Position numbers and translations under genes: made by a program
From: Caballeronia sp. dw_276
GTDB taxonomy: Bacteria > Pseudomonadota > Gammaproteobacteria > Burkholderiales > Burkholderiaceae
Length of the DNA stretch: 64,000 nt
Direction: 5' to 3'
NCBI RefSeq assembly: GCF_018449635.1
Contig: NZ_JAAVUV010000005.1
Span: 186,001 to 250,000 of the forward strand
In this document: in pieces, positions 1 through 7,370 of the stretch
How positions within the stretch are numbered: position 1 is the first letter of the stretch
Layout: each line of letters begins with the position of its first letter
Notes under the pieces: generated by a model
Told to the model about the DNA's origin: nothing
What the model saw: only the letters and a program-made list of their open reading frames with translations
Databases searched by the model: none

Positions 1-115
1 CGCCGGCCACGCCGAATGGCGTACTGGATGTGGTGGTTGTATCCGTGGCCTGAGCTTTGGCCGAAGGACGCGACGAACCGGATGAAGATGAGGAAGACGA
101 TCTGGAGGCAGCCAT
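1..115 (-). CDS. phaC: PhaC polyhydroxyalkanoate synthase, N-terminal fragment
   Basis: This is the first 38 codons of a gene that runs off the left edge. It starts at an ATG at 115 and opens with a Ser-rich stretch (MAASRSSSSSSSGSS), then a Thr/Ser-rich segment. No catalytic part is inside the window. The call rests on position: in Burkholderia the order bamD / rluD-pgeF-phaC is conserved, and betaproteobacterial PhaC proteins begin with a variable, low-complexity N-terminus. PhaC polymerises hydroxyacyl-CoA into storage granules. It is separated from pgeF by 340 bases that hold a likely promoter of its own. The identity is an inference from context and is uncertain without the rest of the gene. 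Confidence 0.65.
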   Translation of the reverse strand, partial: MAASRSSSSSSSGSSRPSAKAQATDTTTTSSTPFGVAG

Positions 116-455
116 ATCCGCGTTTGACCTAAGCGTCCCGAGAGACTGAGTTGCTGATAGAGGCGTGACGTGGAGCCGCGTCGGGGATCATCGCGAGTGA
201 AGTGCCGCGCGCTTTAATCGCCCGACAAACGCCCGACCGCGATGATGTGACCTTGCTTGCGCCGTGCGCTTTTGTGAAACATTCTTGCTCCACGGTGCAA
301 GGTGTGTCAATGCATCGACTTGATTTTGACGCAGTGCGATATTTTTTTCATCATCGTTTTCCCGATGTAATCAAACGATCGGACAATGAAATTTGCTGCG
401 CAACATGAATGCGGTGAGACGCCGGTGCTTCGTGGTGCGCAGAGCAGTGAAAGGA
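116..455. other. Intergenic region between phaC and pgeF
   Basis: These 340 bases hold no convincing gene. They are more AT-rich around 330-410 than the flanking coding DNA. The only element I can support is the phaC promoter candidate at 281-310. I see no clear hairpin terminator for pgeF, whose stop codon is at 456. Confidence 0.5.
281..310 (-). promoter_or_regulatory. Likely sigma-70 promoter of phaC
   Basis: On the minus strand a perfect -35 hexamer TTGACA (310-305) is followed after 18 bases by AAGAAT (286-281). Transcription would start near 274, giving a leader of about 160 bases before the phaC ATG at 115. The layout resembles my recollection of the Cupriavidus necator phaC promoter (TTGACA, 18 bases, AACAAT). 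The spacer carries TTGC...GCAA half-sites (TTGCACCGTGGAGCAA). Confidence 0.5.
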
Positions 456-1331
456 TCAGTCGGCGAGCCAGGTCAGCGCGGCCATGCGCCCGGTTGTCCG
501 CTCCCGCCTATAGGAATAAAACCGCTCGGCTTCGGTCATCGTGCAATGCGCCCCGCCATGGATGTTCTGCGGCAGAACGCCCGACAGTTCGAGCCGCAGT
601 CGGGCGAGTGCGTACAGGTTGGCGAGATATTTGTGTTTTTGCTCGCGCGGGACGAAAGCGGCGACAACCGTGTCGCAGTGCGCGGGATCGGACGAACTCA
701 CGAATGCGTCGAGTACATCCTCGCCGACCTCGAAGGCCGATGGTCCAATTGCCGGTCCAAGCCATGCATGCACGCTTTCCATTCGCGCGCCGGCGAGCTT
801 GGCAACATGCACCGCCGTCTTTTCCACGATTCCGCCCGCAAGACCCCTCCAGCCCGCATGTGCGGCGCCGACCGCGCGGCCGGCGCTATCGCAGAAAAGC
901 ACTGGCAGGCAATCCGCGACCATCACCGCGCAGACCACGCCCGGGCGGTCGGTCGCGGCGGCATCGGCTTTGACCGCCAGCGCGGGAGAACCCGCACAAC
1001 GGTCGATTACTTCGCCCGCGTCTTCGATCTGCACACCGTGAACCTGCTCCAGCCACGCGACAGGCGCGCCCGTCAGCTCGACCACGCGGCGGCGGTTTTC
1101 CAGCACCGCTTCAGGTGCGTCTCCGGTGTGCATTCCGAGGTTCAGGCCGCCGCGGCCGTGAGCGCCCCCATACGGCCCTTCGCTCACACCGCCGTTGCGC
1201 GTGGTCGCGAACGCGTGCACGCGCTTCGATACCTTGGAAGGTCCGCTCGACCATTCAGGCCACAGGCAATTGTCGTGACGAAGCGGCCGGGCCAGGAAAT
1301 CCGCGCGGGAAGACTCGCTCATCGCGCTCAC
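456..1331 (-). CDS. pgeF: Peptidoglycan editing factor / purine nucleoside phosphorylase, YfiH-LACC1 family
   Basis: This 291-residue protein belongs to the multicopper-oxidase-like YfiH/DUF152 family. Its members act on purine nucleosides, and in E. coli the protein is also linked to correct peptidoglycan composition. The zinc-binding residues can be seen: His98 in the VHG motif, Cys141 in ADC(L)PV and His158 in HAGWRG. The start is a GTG at 1331 that overlaps the rluD stop codon as GTGA, so the two genes are translationally coupled; an ATG at 1322 is the alternative. rluD lies upstream on the same strand and phaC follows after 340 bases. The family assignment is secure, while the exact cellular role is less so. 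Confidence 0.92.
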   Translation of the reverse strand: MSAMSESSRADFLARPLRHDNCLWPEWSSGPSKVSKRVHAFATTRNGGVSEGPYGGAHGRGGLNLGMHTGDAPEAVLENRRRVVELTGAPVAWLEQVHGVQIEDAGEVIDRCAGSPALAVKADAAATDRPGVVCAVMVADCLPVLFCDSAGRAVGAAHAGWRGLAGGIVEKTAVHVAKLAGARMESVHAWLGPAIGPSAFEVGEDVLDAFVSSSDPAHCDTVVAAFVPREQKHKYLANLYALARLRLELSGVLPQNIHGGAHCTMTEAERFYSYRRERTTGRMAALTWLAD

Positions 1332-2578
1332 TCCTCGTCGTCATCTTCGTCGTATTCGATCGGCTGAGACTCATCCCAGCCGCCGCGCGCGCTGGCGTCG
1401 TATCCTTCTTCCTCGATGAAATCCTCGTCTTCCGGATCGAGATCCGTTGATTCATCGCGGCCGAGTCCCAATTCCGCCGCCAACGCTTCAATATCGTCCG
1501 GCACGTCCGCGCGCCAGCTTATCTCACGGCCCGCTGTAGGGTGGATCAGGCCAAGACGCCAGGCATGCAGCGCCTGCCGGTTGAAACCATCGGGCAGCGG
1601 CTGCACCGAGCGCTTGCCGCGCGCGTGACCATAAATCGGGTCGCCGAGCAGCGGATGGCGGATATGCGCGCAATGCACGCGAATCTGGTGCGTGCGGCCG
1701 GTATCGAGATCGCAATGCACGGCGGACACGGGCTGTTGGTTCCACATTGCCCGGTCGATCGTGCGGTAATGTGTACGGGCGTACTTGCCCGATGCGCTCT
1801 CCACCACCGCCATGCGCGTACGGTCGCGCGGATCGCGGCCGATGGGGGCATCGATCGTGCCTTCATCCGGCATCGTCCCCCATACCAGCGCGACGTAGCG
1901 GCGCTTCACCGTGCGCGCCTGCAACTGGCGGGTAAGGATGGTCTGCGCCTCCAGCGTGCGCGCGACGACCATGAGCCCCGACGTCTCCTTATCCAGCCTA
2001 TGCACGATACCCGCGCGCGGCAGACCCGCGGCAGCATCGCCGTATCGATAAAGCAGGCCGTTCAGCAGCGTGCCACTCCAGTTTCCGGCTGCCGGATGCA
2101 CGACCATGCCGGCCGGTTTGTTGATGACCACGAGCGCATCGTCCTCGTAAACAATGTCGAGCGGCACGGGTTCCGGCGTGAATGCGAGCTGCTCGGGCAG
2201 CAGGTCGGGAATCAGCGTGATGGTGGCGCCCAGCGGCACGGGTTGCCGGATCTTGGCTGGCGCGCCGTCGACCTGCACGCGCTGCGCATCAATCCACGTC
2301 TGCAGTCGGCTGCGCGAAAATTCCGGGAACAGGCGCGCCATGACCTTGTCGAGGCGCTCGCCGGCGTATTCGTCCGGCACGGCAATCGTGCGCGGGGTTT
2401 CGGCATCGGCGCGGCGCGCATGAAGGTTGGTGGACACAGGCGTGCCGTGCGTTTCGGTTGCAGAGCCGGACGCCGCCGCGGATGCGGTCAAATCGTCCGG
2501 ACGTGCGTCGTCGGCCGATGCGCTTGGGCTATAATCTTTGCTGCGATCTTTGGTACGACTTGTACTTGAGCGGGTCAT
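1328..2578 (-). CDS. rluD: 23S rRNA pseudouridine synthase RluD
   Basis: RluD converts uridines in helix 69 of 23S rRNA (E. coli positions 1911, 1915 and 1917) to pseudouridine during large-subunit assembly. The 416-residue protein has a disordered head of about 65 residues, an S4 RNA-binding domain (about 70-130) and a catalytic domain with the signature HRLDKETSG, whose Asp196 is the nucleophile. It ends in an unusually acidic tail (last 30 residues rich in Asp and Glu). It is longer than E. coli RluD because of these two extensions. Its start at 2578 is only 45 bases from the divergent bamD start. Its stop overlaps the start of pgeF. Confidence 0.95.
   Translation of the reverse strand: MTRSSTSRTKDRSKDYSPSASADDARPDDLTASAAASGSATETHGTPVSTNLHARRADAETPRTIAVPDEYAGERLDKVMARLFPEFSRSRLQTWIDAQRVQVDGAPAKIRQPVPLGATITLIPDLLPEQLAFTPEPVPLDIVYEDDALVVINKPAGMVVHPAAGNWSGTLLNGLLYRYGDAAAGLPRAGIVHRLDKETSGLMVVARTLEAQTILTRQLQARTVKRRYVALVWGTMPDEGTIDAPIGRDPRDRTRMAVVESASGKYARTHYRTIDRAMWNQQPVSAVHCDLDTGRTHQIRVHCAHIRHPLLGDPIYGHARGKRSVQPLPDGFNRQALHAWRLGLIHPTAGREISWRADVPDDIEALAAELGLGRDESTDLDPEDEDFIEEEGYDASARGGWDESQPIEYDEDDDEE
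2530..2535 (+). promoter_or_regulatory. Candidate -10 element for bamD, inside the 5' end of rluD
   Basis: A perfect TATAAT lies in otherwise GC-rich DNA about 90 bases before the bamD ATG. The -35 region 16-17 bases upstream (GTCGTC/TCGTCG) is poor. Because bamD and rluD are only 45 bases apart, the bamD promoter is expected to lie within the antisense rluD 5' coding region. Confidence 0.4.
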
Positions 2579-2623
2579 TTAGACTGAAAGCTGGGAATTA
2601 GCCAGAAAGGCATGAGCTAGAAA

Positions 2624-3508
2624 ATGCAAGCACTGATGCGAGCCGTGAATCAAGCTTTGAAAACCGTTTTGAACCCTGTGCGCCAGTTAATCAGGCTATC
2701 GTCGAATTCGTCTGTCAGGGTTGCTGCGCTGGCTGCGGGTGCCGTCATTGTCGCAGGCTGCCATGGCCTGCCCGAGAAAACTGACGAAACGGCAACGTGG
2801 AATAACGGGAAATTATACTCGGAGGCGCAGGATGCGCTGACCGGCGGCGACTTCGGCAAATGTGCGAAGTATTTCGAGAACCTCGAAGGCCGTGACCCGT
2901 TCGGACATTTTGCGCAACAAGCACAGATCAACGTTGCGTACTGCAACTGGAAAGACGGCGAAACCGCATCGGCTGATGCCGCCATCGACCGGTTCATCAA
3001 GCTGCACCCGGATCACCCGGACATTGCCTACGCGTATTACCTGAAAGGCATGATCCACTTCAACGACGACCTCGGTCTGTTCGGCCGCTTTTCCGGCCAG
3101 GACATGAGCGAGCGCGATCCGAAGTCGCTGCGCGAATCCTACGACGCGTTCAAGGTCGTGGTTGACCGTTATCCGCAAAGCAAGTACGCACCGGATGCAG
3201 CGCAACGCATGCGTTATATCGTGAACGCACTTGCTTCGCATGAGGTTCATGCCGCGGATTATTACTATCGCCGTGGTGCTTATGTGGCTGCGATCAACCG
3301 CGCGCAACTCGCAATCCGCGAGTACAAAAACGCGCCGGCGACGGAAGATGCATTGCATATCATGATGCTGTCGTACGGCAAGCTCGATCAGCCGCAACTG
3401 GAAGGCGACACGAAGCGCGTGCTGGCCGCCACGTTCCCGGATAGCCCGTATGTCACGGGCAAGGCGCGACCGGGCAAGGACAACAAGTCTTGGTGGCAGA
3501 TCTGGTAG
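2624..3508 (+). CDS. bamD: Outer membrane assembly lipoprotein BamD (ComL)
   Basis: BamD is an essential lipoprotein of the BAM complex, which folds beta-barrel proteins into the outer membrane. The 294-residue protein has a long N-region, a hydrophobic stretch (about 32-45) and a lipobox ending VAGC, so Cys46 would be lipidated. The mature part is made of TPR-like repeats with aromatic-rich helices, as in the YfiO family (for example the FEKLEGRDPFG-like segment near 88 and the RYPQSKYAPDA segment near 185). It is transcribed divergently from rluD and ends at a strong terminator. The start at 2624 leaves a longer head than usual; internal Met codons at residue 5 could also serve. BamB lies elsewhere in this window. 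Confidence 0.93.
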   Translation: MQALMRAVNQALKTVLNPVRQLIRLSSNSSVRVAALAAGAVIVAGCHGLPEKTDETATWNNGKLYSEAQDALTGGDFGKCAKYFENLEGRDPFGHFAQQAQINVAYCNWKDGETASADAAIDRFIKLHPDHPDIAYAYYLKGMIHFNDDLGLFGRFSGQDMSERDPKSLRESYDAFKVVVDRYPQSKYAPDAAQRMRYIVNALASHEVHAADYYYRRGAYVAAINRAQLAIREYKNAPATEDALHIMMLSYGKLDQPQLEGDTKRVLAATFPDSPYVTGKARPGKDNKSWWQIW

Positions 3509-3540
3509 CAGTTTGATTCGCGGTGCATAGAAACAAAAAA

Positions 3541-3566
3541 CCCGGCTTTTCCAAGCCGGGTTTTTT
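3541..3566. terminator. Bidirectional rho-independent terminator between bamD and dinG
   Basis: The stem CCCGGCTT (3541-3548) pairs with AAGCCGGG (3553-3560) around a TTCC loop. It is followed by six T on the plus strand and preceded by six A, so it also works on the minus strand. It serves the convergent genes bamD and the DinG helicase. Confidence 0.93.
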
Positions 3567-3598
3567 GTTGCGTGCTCGATTGAATCGATGCGCGGTGC

Positions 3599-5863
3599 TT
3601 ATTCGTCCGCCTCGGCCACCGCTGTTTCCGGATCGGTGAAAAACGCGCGAACCACTTCTATTTCCCGTGTGCGCTTGAACGGCGGCAGGCTTTGCCAGAT
3701 CCGCCGGCCGTAGGGTTTATCGACGAGACGTGTGTCGCAGATCATCAGCACGCCACGATCCGTTTCCGCACGAATGAGGCGCCCCGCGCCCTGCTTGAGC
3801 GTGATCACCGCCTGCGGCAACTGATGCACGGCGAACGGACTCAAGCCCTTCTTCGTCAACGCATCCAGTCTCGCCGACAACACCGGATCATCGGGCGGCG
3901 CAAACGGCAACTTGTCGATAACAACCAGCGAAAGCGCGTCGCCGCGTACGTCCACGCCCTCCCAGAAACTTTGGCTACCGACCAGGATGGCGTTGCCATA
4001 CGAACGGAAACGATCGAGCAATTCGGTGCGGCTCGCGTCACCCTGAACCAGCAGCGGGTAATCCCAGCCGCGCCGCTCGATGGTGTCCCGCAACCGGTTC
4101 GCAATGCGATCGACTGCGCGCAGCGTGGTGCATAGGAAAAACACGCCACCCTTCGATGCTTCGATGACAGGCAAAGCGGCATCGAAAACGGCATCGGTGA
4201 AATTGGGCGAGGACGGTTGCGGCAAGTTACGCGGCACGTAGAGCAAGCCTTGCTCGGGATAATCGAACGGGCTTGGCAGCGTCATGGAGCGCCGCGCGTT
4301 CAGGCCCATCTGCGCGGCGTAATGCGTAAAGTCGCCCCGCACCGACAAGGTCGCCGATGTAAAGATCCACGCACGCGGCACGCCCGCGCGCTGCTTCGAA
4401 AAAATCGGTGCAACAGACAGCGGCGTTTCGTGCAACTGGACCGTGTGCGAGAACACTTCGATCCATCGGACCATCTCGTTCGGATCGGCTTTTGCAGCCG
4501 CTTCCTTTTCTTCAGCAACGGCTTTTTCCACGGACGTCGGCGGTGCGGTCCAGCCGCCCAGCAAACCCTGTAATTCCCGTGCCCGGCGCTGCAACGCGCC
4601 AAGCGATTCAGCACGTTCAGCGTGCGCGTTCAGTGCAGCCGTGAGGGCGTCGAGATGTTCTTCGAGCGTCTCCAGGGCATCAAATAATGGATGATCGTCG
4701 GCGAGCTGGCCGAGCGACATGCGCACTGAATCTTCCCTGAACGCGAGCCGGACATCCCGTGCAGCACGTTCGAGCGCGGCGCCGAGCTTCGTCCAGTCGG
4801 AGAAGTCGCGCGCGTGGCTCAAGCCCTCCGCGACGGCATCGCGTGCAAGTTCCAGGAACTGCGTGGTGGAAACGGTCTCGCCGAAAAACAGCGTCGCGGT
4901 TTCGGGCAGTTGATGCGCTTCGTCGAAGATGATGGTGTTCGCAGTCGGCAGCAATTCGGCCATGCCGGTGTCGCGGAGCATGACATCGGCGAAAAAGAGG
5001 TGGTGATTCACGACCACGATATCCGCCTGCTGTGCCTCGCGCCGCGCCTGCATGACGAAGCATTCCTTGTACTGCGGGCATTCCTGTCCAAGGCAATTGT
5101 CGCGCGTGGACGTGACCATCGGCCAGACGGGCGAGTTCTCCGGGACGCTCGCGAGTTCAGCCTTGTCGCCGGTATGCGTAATCTTCGCGAAGCGGATGAT
5201 TTCCTGCAGATGCGCCGTGTCCTGGCGCGTCGGCAAGCGTCCGTTGTCGGCGGTGCGCTGCAAATAATAGTGGCACAGGTAATTTGCGCGGCCTTTAAGC
5301 ATTGCGACGGAAACCGGCACCGCCAGCGCGTCACGCACGGTCGGGATATCGCGCTGGAACAACTGGTCCTGCAAGTGCTTGGTGCCGGTCGAGACGATCA
5401 CCTTGCCGCCCCACAACATGGCCGGCACGAGATACGCAAAGGTCTTGCCCGTCCCCGTGCCCGCTTCCACGATCAGCGTGTTTTCACCGCCATCGACGCC
5501 TGTGGATGCGGTCGCGAGACCGATCTCGTCCCCGTTTTCTTCAACCACGACCGGCGCATCCGATGGCCCCAGCTTTCGCGCCGGGCGACGTTGTGCGTCG
5601 AACATGGCGGGCTCAGGCATGGCGCGGCCGGACGCTTCCATCGCGGCGGCGACTGCGCGCGCCATGTCGATCTGCGATGCACGGGAACGATAGCCATCGA
5701 TTTGACGCGCCAGCAGACCCTCGGCGGCAAAGATCGCGTCGAGTTCCGTGCGGCGTTTTGGTGCGAGCGCGAGCGAGAGCGATGTGTCGGCGACACCCGC
5801 TTTCGCGGCCGGCTTCAGCACGGATTCCGCGTTGTCTGTGAGGGCGTTGTCGGGCGAATTCAA
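3599..5863 (-). CDS. dinG: ATP-dependent DNA helicase, DinG/YoaA (XPD-like) family
   Basis: This is a superfamily 2 iron-sulfur helicase that would unwind DNA 5' to 3', removing D-loops, R-loops or stalled-replication structures. Visible motifs are Walker A (EAGTGTGKT, about residues 133-140), a cluster of Fe-S cysteines (NYLC, then NCLGQEC and KECF), the Walker B box DEAH and the motif VI segment QGAGRLIR. The longest frame opens at a TTG at 5914. A second TTG at 5863 has a better ribosome-binding site (AGGAACG, 8 bases away), so I place the start there; this is uncertain. About 50 residues are inserted between the Q-like motif (YRSRASQIDMA) and Walker A. The gene converges on bamD and follows a DUF465 gene by about 90 bases. 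Confidence 0.88.
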   Translation of the reverse strand: MNSPDNALTDNAESVLKPAAKAGVADTSLSLALAPKRRTELDAIFAAEGLLARQIDGYRSRASQIDMARAVAAAMEASGRAMPEPAMFDAQRRPARKLGPSDAPVVVEENGDEIGLATASTGVDGGENTLIVEAGTGTGKTFAYLVPAMLWGGKVIVSTGTKHLQDQLFQRDIPTVRDALAVPVSVAMLKGRANYLCHYYLQRTADNGRLPTRQDTAHLQEIIRFAKITHTGDKAELASVPENSPVWPMVTSTRDNCLGQECPQYKECFVMQARREAQQADIVVVNHHLFFADVMLRDTGMAELLPTANTIIFDEAHQLPETATLFFGETVSTTQFLELARDAVAEGLSHARDFSDWTKLGAALERAARDVRLAFREDSVRMSLGQLADDHPLFDALETLEEHLDALTAALNAHAERAESLGALQRRARELQGLLGGWTAPPTSVEKAVAEEKEAAAKADPNEMVRWIEVFSHTVQLHETPLSVAPIFSKQRAGVPRAWIFTSATLSVRGDFTHYAAQMGLNARRSMTLPSPFDYPEQGLLYVPRNLPQPSSPNFTDAVFDAALPVIEASKGGVFFLCTTLRAVDRIANRLRDTIERRGWDYPLLVQGDASRTELLDRFRSYGNAILVGSQSFWEGVDVRGDALSLVVIDKLPFAPPDDPVLSARLDALTKKGLSPFAVHQLPQAVITLKQGAGRLIRAETDRGVLMICDTRLVDKPYGRRIWQSLPPFKRTREIEVVRAFFTDPETAVAEADE

Positions 5864-5954
5864 AGGGACGTTCCTGCTTTGTAGCTTGGGCTTTGTTGCC
5901 GCGCGTGGGGCCAAGCTGTTCGACGCACGCGCGGCTGAATCGCGTGACGGCGTT

Positions 5955-6173
5955 TCAGCGCGCGTCCGGTTCCAACTGTAACTGCAGCAGGATGATCGTG
6001 TCCTTGACCTTGAGCTTGCGCTTTTTCAGGCGCCTGATTTCCAGCTCGTTGATGCCAGGCACGTCCGCCATCTTGCCGATCAGGCTGTCCAGGCCATGAT
6101 GCTCCGCCTGCAACTGCCCGATACGCTCGCGGATCGTGCCCGTGTCCACTGCTGCTGCAGGATATGCATGCAT
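5955..6173 (-). CDS. Small DUF465 (YdcH-like) protein
   Basis: This 72-residue charged protein matches the YdcH/DUF465 pattern: a helical hairpin with an N-terminal heptad-like half (RIGQLQAEHHGLDSLI) and a basic second half (LEIRRLKKRKLKVKD). Members are small cytoplasmic proteins of unknown function. The start at 6173 has a strong ribosome-binding site (AGGAG, 6 bases before the ATG). It lies between the dinG helicase and a secreted coiled-coil protein on the same strand. The family assignment is good, but no function can be given. Confidence 0.8.
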   Translation of the reverse strand: MHAYPAAAVDTGTIRERIGQLQAEHHGLDSLIGKMADVPGINELEIRRLKKRKLKVKDTIILLQLQLEPDAR

Positions 6174-6259
6174 GTTCGGCTCCTCTCGTCGCGGCGAGCC
6201 GCCGGAAATGACTGGCGGCGTCGCCCGAGATTGCTGTCCACATCCAGACTTTCGAAAGC

Positions 6260-7084
6260 TTACTTCGGTTGTTGTTGCTGCTGTTGCTTGAGTTGCTCTT
6301 GATGCGCACGATCCGCGGCGTCCTGAGCGGCACGCTGCTGCTGTTTCGCCGCAGCTTCCTTCTGGCGGGCCTGAACCTCCGCCTGATGCTCGGCGGCGTC
6401 GCGTTGCTTCGCCTCGAAACGTTCAGCCTTTGCGTCACGATCACGCGCGTCCTGCGCGCCACGCGCAGCGGCATCGTCGAGCTTCTTCTGGTAGTCCGCC
6501 TGCTTGCGGTCGTAGGCTGCCTGGTTCTGAGCGCGCTGCGGCGCTTCGGCGGTGCGTTGCGCTTCGGACAGTGCGTTCTGGCGTTGCTTCTCCGCGAACG
6601 ATTCCGCGCTCGCCTTTTCCGTTGCCGCACGTTGCGGCGCGTCCGCTTCGTACTGCGCGCGCTTGATCGCGGTTTGCTGATCGCGTTGCTGCGCGTGTTG
6701 GAGGCGTTGTTCGTCGTCCAGCGCCAACTGTTCCTTGCGGATCTGCTGGCTCACGTCGCGTTTGGCTGCGCGCGCGGCGTTGAGGCAATGATTGACGAAA
6801 AAGTCGCTGTAGCAATCGTGCTGCTTGAGCGCATAACGATAGTTGTTTTCCTCGCTGCGCACATCCAGCGCTTTCTGACGCGCGCCAAAACCGTTCGTGT
6901 CCTCAGACGGGCTCCCGGCATTGGCGCCGTTCGCTCCAGCGTCGTCGAGCGGCGATTCCGTGACCGACGTATTCGGATTGATCGGCTTGGGCGTCTGCGC
7001 CATTGCCCCTGGCGCAAACCCCGCGCAAGCGAGCATGACCGATACGGCCGCGAGCGGACGAAGCCATTGCGAGAAAAAACGCAC
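6260..7084 (-). CDS. Secreted Gln/Ala-rich coiled-coil protein of unknown function
   Basis: I do not recognise a named family. The frame opens at a TTG at 7195, but the sensible start is a GTG at 7084, which gives VRFFSQWLRPLAAV and a classical signal peptide ending near GAMA|Q, for 274 residues. The mature protein has a Pro/Asn/Ser-rich linker, then a segment with two Cys (HDCYSDFFVNHCLNAARAAKR) like the first domain of some periplasmic proteins. From about residue 100 it is a long charged coiled coil dominated by Ala, Gln, Lys and Arg, ending in poly-Gln. The two cysteines could form a disulfide in the periplasm. It lies upstream of the DUF465 gene and divergent from tex. Confidence 0.65.
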   Translation of the reverse strand: MRFFSQWLRPLAAVSVMLACAGFAPGAMAQTPKPINPNTSVTESPLDDAGANGANAGSPSEDTNGFGARQKALDVRSEENNYRYALKQHDCYSDFFVNHCLNAARAAKRDVSQQIRKEQLALDDEQRLQHAQQRDQQTAIKRAQYEADAPQRAATEKASAESFAEKQRQNALSEAQRTAEAPQRAQNQAAYDRKQADYQKKLDDAAARGAQDARDRDAKAERFEAKQRDAAEHQAEVQARQKEAAAKQQQRAAQDAADRAHQEQLKQQQQQQPK

Positions 7085-7240
7085 AGCATCGCCCGATGCG
7101 GTCAGGCCGGTCGAGGCGAACGATTCGACTGGATCAGTCGGCAAAACGGACAAAAGGCGGGAGGTCGGCAACGTGATAGCCAGCGTGTTGGACAAAGTAT
7201 GAAATGCAGCTTCTACGATGCCGAAATTCTATCACCGCGC

Positions 7241-7256
7241 GCCGGAGGCCTCCGGC
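7241..7256. repeat. Perfect 16-base palindrome upstream of tex
   Basis: GCCGGAGGCCTCCGGC is a perfect inverted repeat with no spacer in the divergent region between the secreted coiled-coil gene and tex, 115 bases before the tex start. A second short dyad (GGCA/TGCC) follows at about 7263-7273. It could be an operator or an RNA hairpin; it has no T-run on either side. Confidence 0.5.
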
Positions 7257-7370
7257 ATTTATGGCAAAATGCCCCGCTTCACCAACCCGGCAAACGTGTT
7301 CGCGCGGATTCAAGTGAAATGCGCGGCATGGAAACGCCCCTGATGAGCCAGCAGGCAGACGCAGACACCC

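Noticed and set aside
393..1367. 324-residue open frame on the plus strand opposite pgeF
   Set aside because: Antisense to a confident gene; Arg/His/Ala-rich composition typical of GC-rich shadow frames and no motif.
6260..6300. CAA/CAG repeat coding for poly-Gln at the end of the secreted coiled-coil protein, as a possible phase-variable tract
   Set aside because: Only about six mixed codons; a change in triplet number would not shift the frame.
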